A program made the translations under genes and the position numbers. The notes beneath the pieces are model-generated. The model ran no database searches, was not told the DNA's origin, and saw only the letters and a list, made by a program, of their open reading frames with translations. From the NCBI GenBank assembly GCA_937132145.1, contig CAKZNY010000071.1, forward strand, positions 1 to 8,467: DNA of 8,467 nt, in the 5' to 3' direction. Origin of the DNA: an uncultured Paracoccaceae bacterium (GTDB taxonomy: Bacteria; Pseudomonadota; Alphaproteobacteria; Rhodobacterales; Rhodobacteraceae). Below, piece by piece: positions 1 through 6,616 of the stretch (position 1 is the stretch's first letter; each line of letters begins with the position of its first letter).

Positions 1-280
1 GAATAAATCCTAGCATCGTGTTAACATATTTCTTTTCACAATGATTAGTCCAGCAATACCAATTACCAGACACGTTATCTCCAGATGTGAATATGGTAAG
101 AGCGTCACGCTTGTCGCCACCATGCACAGGGCACGGAGCCGATATGCGATTGCCGTACTGGTCGTATTCTATGCCAAAGAAATCTAGAATGTCCTCTATT
201 CTTTCGGACAATTTCTCACACAGCACATCTATCTGTGCTTTAGATAGATTAGTCTGCGGTTTCAAATGGGATTTCTTCAT
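1..280 (-). CDS. Phage-type DNA primase, N-terminal fragment with zinc-binding motif (runs off the left edge)
   Basis: The frame opens with ATG at 278-280 and is still open at base 1, giving 93 residues of an incomplete protein. It carries CPVHGGD (C50, H53) and WYCWTNHCE (C76, C81), a C-x2-H-x22-C-x4-C arrangement that matches the zinc-binding domain at the start of phage primases and primase-helicases. In that family the domain helps choose the site where the RNA primer for DNA replication is laid down; the catalytic TOPRIM or helicase part would lie beyond the edge. Codon use differs from the rest of the window: ATA is used for Ile five times, AGA for Arg occurs, and G+C is about one third in the first 60 bases. 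The start overlaps the 3' end of the frame upstream, a tight packing common in phages. The primase call is fairly secure from the motif; the phage type is unknown. Confidence 0.72.
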   Translation of the reverse strand, partial: MKKSHLKPQTNLSKAQIDVLCEKLSERIEDILDFFGIEYDQYGNRISAPCPVHGGDKRDALTIFTSGDNVSGNWYCWTNHCEKKYVNTMLGFI

Positions 281-345
281 TATCATCATCGTCTTCATTT
301 ACAATAAATCCATCGTCTTTTTGCTTTGAGCCGCCCTTTTTCAAT
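249..345 (-). pseudogene. 3' end of a phage-like gene with an acidic tail, possibly an SSB; 5' part missing
   Basis: A minus-strand frame ends with TAA at 249-251, 32 bases inside the primase frame. Its last residues are Lys/Gly/Gln-rich, then acidic (NEDDDDNEE), then IPFETAD. An acidic tail ending near an IPF motif recalls bacterial and phage single-stranded DNA-binding proteins, which would fit next to a primase, but IPF is not at the extreme C-terminus and the OB-fold that would prove it is absent. The frame stays open to a stop at 381-383, but bases from about 346 upward also code for the end of the neighbouring lipoprotein and have that gene's composition, so the native phage frame probably breaks near 345. 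No start codon for the original gene is visible. I regard it as a truncated fragment; SSB identity is a guess from tail and context. Confidence 0.42.
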
Positions 346-1032
346 TCATTCCGTGGTATACGGTTCCAGAACGTCGATGTTCACATAGCCGACCTTATCC
401 CCGATCCATTGCAAAGACTGCCATATCTGTCCGGTGTCCGGTTGGACCAGATAGGTATTGGTAAACTCCGCGCCGTCGCCAGAGCAAACTTCGGTGAAGG
501 GTGTTACGTCGTAGGTTACCTCCACAATCGTGACGGTTGTATCTGGCGCGCGGGTCAGGTTGCAGGTGACGGATATGGTGTTTCCGGCGGGACCGATCCC
601 GGGGAAGCGGTAATCGCGTGTCAGCGTGGCGGGCCAGTTGGCTGTCGGGGTGGCATAGGCGACTGGGTCGCTCAAATCGTTTCGTACGGCCAGCAGGTCG
701 CCGCCCATGCCGCGCGTGCCGGTGACTAGTGTGCCCAGCATTGTGATGTTCTGGCGGAATGAGGAAATGTAGGTGACGTACTGGTCGTTCACCGCGGTTC
801 CGGTCAGCAGGTTGCTGATGTCTTCGCCCTCGATCCGGCCACGGATCAGGGAGAGGCCGAACTTTTCGATTTTCTCGCGGGTCAGGGTGGCCCCGGCGTT
901 TTTCACGGGGATATCCTCGGCCTTTGAAGGCAGGATTACGCCTTTGATAACCGCGACGACCGGACTGGTTCCAGCGGATGAACAGGCCGCCAGAATGGTT
1001 AGGGCCGAGAGAGCAAGTATTGGACGGATCAT
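346..1032 (-). CDS. yjbF: YjbF/GfcB-family outer-membrane lipoprotein
   Basis: A 228-residue lipoprotein. A longer start at 1050 exists, but ATG at 1032 is preferred: it overlaps the yjbH stop as ATGA and gives a compact lipoprotein signal, MIRPILALSALTILAAC, with lipobox L14-A15-A16-C17. Ser at +2 predicts the outer membrane. The C-terminal part has FTNTYLV (190-196), a TGQIW turn (200-204) and QW at 208-209, and ends in a VLEP segment, which resembles the YjbF/GfcB (group 4 capsule lipoprotein) family. C157 and C183 could form a disulphide in the periplasm. In E. coli yjbEFGH and gfc operons this family takes part in exopolysaccharide or capsule secretion; here its partner is the YjbH protein directly upstream, and I infer translational coupling. 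The gene ends at the compositional break with phage-like DNA, and its C-terminus looks natural. Confidence 0.8.
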   Translation of the reverse strand: MIRPILALSALTILAACSSAGTSPVVAVIKGVILPSKAEDIPVKNAGATLTREKIEKFGLSLIRGRIEGEDISNLLTGTAVNDQYVTYISSFRQNITMLGTLVTGTRGMGGDLLAVRNDLSDPVAYATPTANWPATLTRDYRFPGIGPAGNTISVTCNLTRAPDTTVTIVEVTYDVTPFTEVCSGDGAEFTNTYLVQPDTGQIWQSLQWIGDKVGYVNIDVLEPYTTE

Positions 1033-3101
1033 TGCCAGAACGCCCCCCATGTTTCGTTGAAATCGATAACATCGTAGTCGCGGATGGTGGTGTATAGGCG
1101 GTCGCCTAGTTCCAGACGCGCACCGCCATCGCCCCCCATTGTTCCAAGCGCAATGCTCGTATTAGAGCGGGTTTCAAGTGGCATGGTCCAACGTAGCGGG
1201 ATCGTCACCGATACGCCTTTGGCGAAGTTACCTTCTCCGAAATCTGCGAATGGCATGTCGGTCATGGTCACGAAACCCGAGACTTCCCAGCCGTTCTCGA
1301 AGCGACGCGTTAAGGTGACGGTGGAGCCGACATCGCCAGCCAGATAGCGGCCTACGTCAACTTGTGCCTCGATCCCGTTGTATCCGGTATCCCAGTAGAG
1401 TGACGCGAGGGCGGTAACGGTTTGGTAATCTTCAAAGCCGAACATATCACCGTAGGCGCGTTGCTGCACGGCGCTGACCTCGGCGCCGATACCCCAGTTC
1501 TGGTTGGTCGGCATCCACAAAACCTCGCCGCTAACACCGGCAAACATGCGTTCAAGATAGCCCGCCGATACACGCGCGTATGTGTCGGGCGTTAGTTTGA
1601 ATTCGTAATCGGCCGTCAGGCGATCCAGCGTTGGCCCACCTGTTTGATAAAGCGCGAAGTTGCTGCGCACGGGTGTCGGGTTTGTCGAGGGCACGGCCCC
1701 CGCGCCGATATTCCCGACGAGCTTTTGTGATAACGATCCGTTAATCGAGAACCCGCGCGACAGGCGATAACTGGCGGTAGCGTTTAGCAGAACATCAATG
1801 CCCGCAGCCGCGCCATTACTGCCTATGTTGACCGGAATGACAGGGGTCAGCGCCCAACTGAAATCGGGATAGATATCGCGGCTCCACGCGCCATCTGGCA
1901 AATGGTTGGGGGCGTCGGTGAAACGGGTGGTCGCCCAGCTGTCAGGGCCAGCGTTGGGGCGATCCACCTGCGCTTCAAGGTCCGAGCGGCGGATTTCCAC
2001 TGTCGTTGTCGCCAAGCCGGACGCGACAAGCGTGATGCGGAACACTTCGACCGAGTGGGGCAATGCCAACGACAAAGTTCGCACAATACGACCAATCGCT
2101 TTGGTGGTTTGCGGCATGTTGTTGTTGGAAATGTATAGATCAATGGCGCTGCCTGTGATCAGGGCTTCCTCGATCACAATGCCCTCGGCCTCCAGAACAG
2201 GGGCTAGCGCACCGACCAGAAATTCGGTCAGCATCGGGTTGTTAGCCCAGTCTTCACTGCGGTCATAATCGCCAAGGCGCGGATTTACCGGCACAGGGCC
2301 TATGCCTAAGTCCGGTGGAACGATGGGGCGGTTTGGATTGCCCGACAGCGTCAGGCGCAGGCCAAAATCGGAACCGTAGTTATAGTAGCCACCAAGCGAA
2401 ATGCCGCGAATCGGTTCGTAGTCGATGCCGAAATTAAGCGGGGATGCGCGGTTGAAGTCGCCGAACACCTGCTCGCCCAAATAAGCGTCTGACGAGTATT
2501 CCGCCTTCAGCGACAGGCCCTTAACGGGCGTATCCCATTCCAGCCCGCCAAACAGGGCCACATCGCCAGTGAACATGTGGTTAATAGCGATAGCGGAGTC
2601 CACCGGCGGGCGTGTGCCTAACGAGGCGACCGGATTGTAACTGCCAAGACGACCCCACCCGAGGCCCCCCGTGACGGTCAGCCCATAGCCGACATTCTTG
2701 CTTGCAACAATGTATTCACTGCTAAGCGGCCCGTTCGAGAGGAACCCGCGCGACCCTATGGCAAGGGACGGCAGATAGTCGGATTCGGCGAATATTTCAT
2801 ATTTCAGGTCCAGAGTTTGCACAAACAGTGGCGCATCAACGGCGGTCCAATCGGCCAGCGTGGTGAAATGCACGGATGTTTCCAGTTTTGGCAACATCTG
2901 GAACGTTAGCGTGCCGCTGTAAAAGGTGCCGGATCCGCTGAAGGTCCATGCTGTTTCGCCGTCGGGCAACATTTGCGCGGTTGGCATGTCGATCAGGCCA
3001 GCGGTGCCGTTTAGCGAAAAGCTGGGCGATTGCGCGTAAGCGGTGCTGGCTGCGAGCAGCGCGAAGCCTGCGGGAATGTGGCGGTAAAGGTGTTTAGGCA
3101 T
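1029..3101 (-). CDS. yjbH: YjbH-family outer-membrane protein (exopolysaccharide-associated)
   Basis: A 690-residue protein with a signal peptide (residues 1-23, cleavage after AYA before Q24). The mature start contains NGTAGLIDMPTAQMLPDGE, the opening signature of the YjbH family. Alternating aromatic strands typical of an outer-membrane beta-barrel follow, with a C-terminal stretch around KGVSVTIPLRW and RLYTTIRDYDV that also fits the family. E. coli YjbH is about the same length and is the last gene of the yjbEFGH exopolysaccharide operon, where it is thought to sit in the outer membrane. The order here is yjbH then yjbF, and neither yjbE nor yjbG is seen beside them. No strong Shine-Dalgarno sequence precedes ATG 3101. 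Membership of the family is clear; the exact polymer it serves is unknown, and no glycosyltransferase genes lie in the window. Confidence 0.85.
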   Translation of the reverse strand: MPKHLYRHIPAGFALLAASTAYAQSPSFSLNGTAGLIDMPTAQMLPDGETAWTFSGSGTFYSGTLTFQMLPKLETSVHFTTLADWTAVDAPLFVQTLDLKYEIFAESDYLPSLAIGSRGFLSNGPLSSEYIVASKNVGYGLTVTGGLGWGRLGSYNPVASLGTRPPVDSAIAINHMFTGDVALFGGLEWDTPVKGLSLKAEYSSDAYLGEQVFGDFNRASPLNFGIDYEPIRGISLGGYYNYGSDFGLRLTLSGNPNRPIVPPDLGIGPVPVNPRLGDYDRSEDWANNPMLTEFLVGALAPVLEAEGIVIEEALITGSAIDLYISNNNMPQTTKAIGRIVRTLSLALPHSVEVFRITLVASGLATTTVEIRRSDLEAQVDRPNAGPDSWATTRFTDAPNHLPDGAWSRDIYPDFSWALTPVIPVNIGSNGAAAGIDVLLNATASYRLSRGFSINGSLSQKLVGNIGAGAVPSTNPTPVRSNFALYQTGGPTLDRLTADYEFKLTPDTYARVSAGYLERMFAGVSGEVLWMPTNQNWGIGAEVSAVQQRAYGDMFGFEDYQTVTALASLYWDTGYNGIEAQVDVGRYLAGDVGSTVTLTRRFENGWEVSGFVTMTDMPFADFGEGNFAKGVSVTIPLRWTMPLETRSNTSIALGTMGGDGGARLELGDRLYTTIRDYDVIDFNETWGAFWQ

Positions 3102-3227
3102 GAACTGGAAACCAACGCTATTTGCAAAAAAGGCGCAAGAATAACCCCCGCCACCAAGCGCTAATTTTACTACGCGGATATGGCTTATGCGAGTCGTTTC
3201 AGGTGTAAACCGCGAGATGGGCGTGAT
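3102..3227 (-). promoter_or_regulatory. Spacer upstream of yjbH, likely holding its promoter
   Basis: This 126-bp gap separates the SDR gene stop from the yjbH start, both on the minus strand. A TAAAAT that could be a -10 box lies at 3164-3169, but the hexamer 17 bases upstream is a poor -35. I see no convincing hairpin plus T-run for the SDR gene, so read-through into yjbH cannot be excluded. Confidence 0.25.
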
Positions 3228-4091
3228 TCAGGTGGATTCCGCGGCTAACAGGGCAGTCAGGCCGCTGCGATAGTCGGGATATTTCAAGGTGATACCCAGT
3301 TCCTCCAGAATCCGGCGATTCGAGACCTTCTTCGATTCGGCGTAAAAGCTGCGCGCCATCGGAGTCATTTCAGCGGTCTCGAAGGCCTCGGCGGCGGGCA
3401 GGGGCAGGTTTAACATCCGTGCGGCCTCGGCGATGACTTCTTGGGGCGGAGCGGGGTCGTTGTCGCACACATTATAGATAGCACCCGCGTTCGGGGTGGC
3501 GATGGATGCACGTAGAACCTGCGCGATATCCTCTACATGGGTGCGGCTGAAGACCTGCCCTTTTTTGATTATCCGACGTGCCGTTCCTGCGCGCACCTTC
3601 GCAAACGGCCCACGGCCCGGGCCATAAATGCCAGCGAGGCGGAAGATGTGTACCGGCAGGCCTGCCTTCACCCCCAGATCAAGCCATGCCTGTTCCGCAT
3701 CTGCGCGCAACTGCCCGCGCCTTGTGGCAGGGGATAGGGGCGAGGTTTCGTCTACCCAGCCGCCATTGCGATCCCCGTAAACGGCGGTGGTGGATAGGTA
3801 GCCCACCCATTTGTACTGCGCCGCGCGTTGGCTAATTTCGGCACTTAGGGCGACGAGAACCGGATCGCCTTCCTCGGAAGGGGCGGCGGATATCAGGATG
3901 TGGGTGGCGGCGTTTAAGGCTTTGGTAATGTCCTCAGTGGGCCAGAGTACGGCCTCGATCCCGTCGGCTTTCATCGCTGCCGCCTTGTCAGCCGAGCGGG
4001 TTGTGCCAATCACGCGCCAGCCCTCGGCCAGCAGTTCTTGGCCTATTACACGGGCAGTGTAGCCGTACCCGAAAACCAGAAGCGTGTTCAT
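3228..4091 (-). CDS. NAD(P)-binding SDR-family protein, YeeZ-like epimerase/dehydratase
   Basis: A 287-residue Rossmann-fold protein. The start at 4091 is chosen over 4133 because it directly opens the first beta strand (MNTLLVFGYGYTA), has AAGG eight bases upstream and lies one base after the regulator's stop; the longer form would overlap that gene. The nucleotide-binding glycine motif is GYGYTA (8-13). Further family motifs are YLSTTAVYGD (98-107), RLAGIYGPGR (151-160) and THVEDIA (184-190), followed by a C-terminal SKKVSNRRI...YPDYRSGL block typical of YeeZ-like proteins. The classical catalytic YxxxK of extended SDRs is not complete: Y105 is followed at +4 by N109, so ordinary epimerase chemistry is doubtful. 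Substrate is unknown. It is almost certainly co-transcribed with the upstream GntR gene. Confidence 0.8.
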   Translation of the reverse strand: MNTLLVFGYGYTARVIGQELLAEGWRVIGTTRSADKAAAMKADGIEAVLWPTEDITKALNAATHILISAAPSEEGDPVLVALSAEISQRAAQYKWVGYLSTTAVYGDRNGGWVDETSPLSPATRRGQLRADAEQAWLDLGVKAGLPVHIFRLAGIYGPGRGPFAKVRAGTARRIIKKGQVFSRTHVEDIAQVLRASIATPNAGAIYNVCDNDPAPPQEVIAEAARMLNLPLPAAEAFETAEMTPMARSFYAESKKVSNRRILEELGITLKYPDYRSGLTALLAAEST

Positions 4092-4092
4092 G

Positions 4093-4860
4093 CTAGCGAC
4101 CTTTTTCGTGCGCCAGTCGTTGTCTGGCGACATCCTCGTTGCGGTGATCGCGGGTCTGTTGAAGCATCGCCTTTTCGATAAAGGTTAGATGGGCTTCAAC
4201 GGCAGAGCGCGCCGCATCAGGGTCTTGTGCGATAATGGCGTCGTAAATCTTGCGATGCTGCTCAAGAAATTGGTCCCTTGTCGTGCGCTTGCCGTACATA
4301 ATCTGGCGGTTGTAGAAAACGCCCGCCTGAAGCATTTCAAACATCGAGCGCATCATGTGTAACATCACGACGTTATGCGCCGCCTCGACAATGGCCAGAT
4401 GGAATTCGGCGTCGATGGCGGCCTCTTCCGTCGGGTTGCGTTTTTCGTGCGCGGCCTCCATGCGTTTGAAAATGCAGCGAATTACTTCGAGGTCGGTTTC
4501 GTTCGCAAATTCTGCGGCGCGGGCTGCGGCCATCCCTTCGAGGTCTCGGCGAAACGTCAGGTAATCGAACAGCGCCTCGTCATGCGTGGAAAACAGTCGC
4601 ACCAATGGAGGGGCGAAGGCGGACCCTAGAACTTGAGCAACGAAGGCGCCAGCACCAGGGCGGGTGACAATAAGGCCGCTCGTCTCGAGTGCCGCCAAGG
4701 CGTCGCGCAAGGTCGGGCGGGATACTTCAAATCTTGTGGCCAGTTCCCGTTCCGAGGGTAATCGTTCCCCTGGGTGCAAAACGCCGCGCAGGATCAACTG
4801 CTCGATCTGGTGGATAATCGCACTCGCCGCTTTTTCTGGTTCTATTTTTCTAAATGGCAT
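4093..4860 (-). CDS. GntR-family transcriptional regulator, FadR/PdhR type (FCD domain)
   Basis: A 255-residue regulator. An N-terminal winged helix (about residues 8-75) holds GERLPSERELATRFEVSRPT followed by LRDALAALETSGLI, the standard GntR DNA-binding signature. The C-terminal all-helical FCD effector domain (about 95-232) keeps the likely metal and ligand set D150, H154, H202 and H224; proteins of this class bind small carboxylates such as pyruvate, lactate or glycolate. Which effector is used cannot be read from sequence. AGGGGA at 4869-4874 serves as ribosome binding site. A perfect inverted repeat overlaps its promoter, which suggests autoregulation. The only gene obviously co-transcribed is the downstream SDR gene; no catabolic target operon is in the window. 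Confidence 0.88.
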   Translation of the reverse strand: MPFRKIEPEKAASAIIHQIEQLILRGVLHPGERLPSERELATRFEVSRPTLRDALAALETSGLIVTRPGAGAFVAQVLGSAFAPPLVRLFSTHDEALFDYLTFRRDLEGMAAARAAEFANETDLEVIRCIFKRMEAAHEKRNPTEEAAIDAEFHLAIVEAAHNVVMLHMMRSMFEMLQAGVFYNRQIMYGKRTTRDQFLEQHRKIYDAIIAQDPDAARSAVEAHLTFIEKAMLQQTRDHRNEDVARQRLAHEKGR

Positions 4861-4875
4861 AAATCACGTCCCCTA

Positions 4876-4902
4876 CAATTGGTTAAAGGATATTACCAAT
4901 TG
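4876..4902. promoter_or_regulatory. Inverted repeat, candidate operator of the GntR regulator
   Basis: The arms CAATTGGT (4876-4883) and ACCAATTG (4895-4902) are perfectly complementary and separated by 11 bases. The half-site resembles the AATTGGT/ACCAATT arms of E. coli PdhR sites, but those are only 3 bases apart. It lies 15 bases before the regulator start and covers its probable -10 region, the expected place for an autorepressor site. That this protein binds here is inferred. Confidence 0.55.
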
Positions 4903-4916
4903 AGGGTCTTAAGCAA
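4887..4916 (-). promoter_or_regulatory. Probable promoter of the gntR-SDR pair
   Basis: On the minus strand TTGCTT (4911-4916) could be the -35 box, with TATCCT (4887-4892, 18-base spacing) or TAATAT (4890-4895, 15-base spacing) as -10. It overlaps the inverted repeat. The exact boxes are uncertain. Confidence 0.35.
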
Positions 4917-4924
4917 GGATTACT

Positions 4925-4959
4925 CGCAAAAAAGGGTGGGACAAACCGACCCCTTTGCG
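4925..4959 (-). terminator. Likely rho-independent terminator after the OmpA-type lipoprotein gene
   Basis: Read on the minus strand, AAAGGG (4951-4956) can pair with CCCTTT (4931-4936) across a 14-base loop, and the second arm runs into six T residues (4928-4933). It starts 15 bases past the lipoprotein stop codon, which fits termination before the regulator's promoter. The stem is short, so strength is uncertain. Confidence 0.5.
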
Positions 4960-4973
4960 TTTATGTCAGGAAC

Positions 4974-5612
4974 CTAACGGTTGGGGGTGATGAAAATCTC
5001 TACCCTGCGGTTGGCCTGACGTCCTGCGGATGAGGCATTTGATTCGATCGGGCGGGTTTCGCCAACACCGTATGCAATGACGCGGCTTGGGGTCACCGTG
5101 TTGATTAGAACACCGCGAACCGCGCGAGCGCGTTGCTCGGACAGGGCCTGATTATAGGCGAATGTACCGGTGTTATCCGTGTGGCCGACCACCTCGATTG
5201 TGGTGTTCGGGTAGGCGTTCATGCTGGCGGCAAGAGTGTTGAGATCAGCTATGAGGCTGGATTTAATCACAGCGCTGTTGATGGCAAATGTGATGTCTTC
5301 GGGCAGGGATACGATTAGCTGCGATCCGGTGTTGATGATGCTGACCGAACTGCCCATTTGTGCGCGAAGGGCGGCTTCCTGTTTATCGAGGTCTGCGCCA
5401 ATTGCGCCACCGATTACGCCACCGATTACGCCGCCAATGAGCGTGCCTTTGGTTTTGTCATCGGATACAACACGGCCAAGCAGGCCGCCGAGCAGGGCAC
5501 CAACGCCTGCACCGGTTCCGGTGTTGTTTGCGGTTCCATCAGGGTTCGTGCAGCCTGATATAGTTACTACACCTGCTAGCAAGATGACGCTCAGAGATTT
5601 GAATACGGCCAT
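4974..5612 (-). CDS. OmpA-domain lipoprotein with glycine zipper (YiaD/Pal-like)
   Basis: A 212-residue lipoprotein. The ATG at 5612 is preferred over 5702: it has AAAGGA upstream and opens directly with a lipoprotein signal whose lipobox is I18-S19-G20-C21. A glycine-rich zipper (about 35-74, including GVIGGVIGGAIG) may insert in or lie on the membrane. The C-terminal OmpA domain (about 105-210) binds peptidoglycan: GHTDNTG holds D146 and LSEQRARAV holds R161, the same 15-residue spacing as D271 and R286 of E. coli OmpA that grip diaminopimelate; NRRVEI (201-206) is also conserved. The role is to anchor the outer membrane to the cell wall. It is flanked by its own candidate promoter and terminator, so it is probably monocistronic. 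YiaD-like is the closest family label I can give. Confidence 0.87.
   Translation of the reverse strand: MAVFKSLSVILLAGVVTISGCTNPDGTANNTGTGAGVGALLGGLLGRVVSDDKTKGTLIGGVIGGVIGGAIGADLDKQEAALRAQMGSSVSIINTGSQLIVSLPEDITFAINSAVIKSSLIADLNTLAASMNAYPNTTIEVVGHTDNTGTFAYNQALSEQRARAVRGVLINTVTPSRVIAYGVGETRPIESNASSAGRQANRRVEIFITPNR
5406..5441. repeat. 12-bp tandem repeat coding for the glycine zipper
   Basis: Two exact copies of GCCACCGATTAC (5406-5417 and 5418-5429) are followed by a degenerate third copy (5430-5441). On the coding strand each unit gives a GVIG/GAIG tetrapeptide, so copy changes would stay in frame. It is most simply explained by the repetitive protein motif. Confidence 0.7.
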
Positions 5613-5640
5613 TGGAAATATCCTTTGAAATGAGAGGGTA

Positions 5641-5668
5641 CTATTAGTTGGCCCTATTTTCGCTTCAA
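5641..5668 (-). promoter_or_regulatory. Candidate promoter of the OmpA-type lipoprotein gene
   Basis: On the minus strand TTGAAG (5663-5668) and TAATAG (5641-5646), 16 bases apart, resemble -35 and -10 boxes, placing a transcript start about 20 to 25 bases before the ATG at 5612. The surrounding 111-bp gap is AT-rich compared with its neighbours. Consensus match only. Confidence 0.35.
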
Positions 5669-5723
5669 ACCGTGGAAATACAAGCTTATTTTGTTTGCAC
5701 ACGGGTTTTGGGCAATTTCTCGC

Positions 5724-6569
5724 TTAAGAGGCATCCAGACGGGCGGCCTCGTAAGCCAGCATAGCACGTTTGACGGGCAGGCCCCAGTGGTACCCGCCAA
5801 GCCCACCGGATTTACGCAAGGCGCGGTGGCAAGGGATCAGCCAGCTGACGGGGTTTTTGCCAACGGCAGTGCCGACCGCGCGGACGGCTTTGGGGTTACC
5901 GATACAGGCGGCGATCTGGGAATACGTGGTGACGTGACCCGAAGGAATGGTAAGCAAAGCTTCCCATACTTTTATTTGAAAGGGGGCGCCGATGAGGTGC
6001 AACGTGGCCTCTCCGCCCTGTCCGAAGGCTGCCGATGTCCAAGCGGCGATTGCCTCGGGGTTTTGGGTGAAGTGCGCGTTTGGCCAGCGGCTGGTCATGT
6101 CTTGCATGGCGATATCGCGCCCGAATTCGGATGAAAATGCCATGCCGCAGAGGCCGCGTGTGGTGCCCATGGCCAGAACCTCGCCAAAGGGGCTGTCGAA
6201 CCAGCCGTAGTTTATGGTTAACCCTCTGCCTTTGCGGGCGTATTCGCCGGGCGACATGGCCTCCCATTTCACGAACAGATCGTGGAGGCGGCTGGCGCCG
6301 GACAGTCCGGTTTCCTGAGATGCATCCAGAACTGTGAAGTGGTTGTCGAGCAGGTCTTTGGCATGGTCCAGCGTCAAGTATTGTTGGTAACGTTTGGGGC
6401 TAACACCGGCCCATTGGCTGAACACCCGTTGAAAATGTGCCGGTGACAGGCCAACCGCGGCGGCGGTTTCTTCCAGCGATGGTTGGTCAGTCACACGATC
6501 CCCTATAAACGCAATGGCGCGCGCGATTACGGCGTAGTGATAAGGGTCTTTATCGCTTAGGTTGTTCAT
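5724..6569 (-). CDS. Ada-like protein: AraC HTH domain fused to methylated-DNA-[protein]-cysteine S-methyltransferase
   Basis: A 281-residue two-domain protein. The ATG at 6569 is chosen over 6608 because AAGGAA lies seven bases upstream and the extra residues look non-coding. Residues about 15-112 form an AraC-type helix-turn-helix (SLEETAAAVGLSPAHFQRVF, then a second helix pair). Residues 118-278 form the O6-alkylguanine-DNA transferase: Y216 and R230 are the DNA-probing residues, C247 in IPCHR accepts the alkyl group irreversibly, and GGLGGYHWGL closes the active site. It removes methyl groups from O6-methylguanine. Unlike E. coli Ada it has no N-terminal zinc domain with the methylphosphotriester-accepting cysteine, so the usual activation route is missing and the HTH may act differently. 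It is divergent from nth across an 83-bp spacer. Confidence 0.9.
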   Translation of the reverse strand: MNNLSDKDPYHYAVIARAIAFIGDRVTDQPSLEETAAAVGLSPAHFQRVFSQWAGVSPKRYQQYLTLDHAKDLLDNHFTVLDASQETGLSGASRLHDLFVKWEAMSPGEYARKGRGLTINYGWFDSPFGEVLAMGTTRGLCGMAFSSEFGRDIAMQDMTSRWPNAHFTQNPEAIAAWTSAAFGQGGEATLHLIGAPFQIKVWEALLTIPSGHVTTYSQIAACIGNPKAVRAVGTAVGKNPVSWLIPCHRALRKSGGLGGYHWGLPVKRAMLAYEAARLDAS

Positions 6570-6616
6570 CGCGCATTCCTTGTGATTTGCATGGCCAAGG
6601 TAGCGCAAAGACGCTA

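Noticed and set aside
87..329. Plus-strand 80-codon frame at the left edge
   Set aside because: It is antisense to the primase fragment, which has a recognisable zinc motif; the plus-strand product has none and no clear ribosome binding site.
395..1072. Long minus-strand open frame (225 codons) across the lipoprotein gene
   Set aside because: It is an alternate frame of the YjbF lipoprotein; the product is Arg/His-rich with no domain, typical of an out-of-frame reading of GC-rich DNA.
5221..5628. Plus-strand frame with a repetitive PPITPPIT stretch
   Set aside because: It is the antisense of the glycine-zipper repeat of the OmpA-type lipoprotein.
5691..6134. Plus-strand 147-codon frame
   Set aside because: Antisense to the methyltransferase domain, which has a clear active site on the minus strand.
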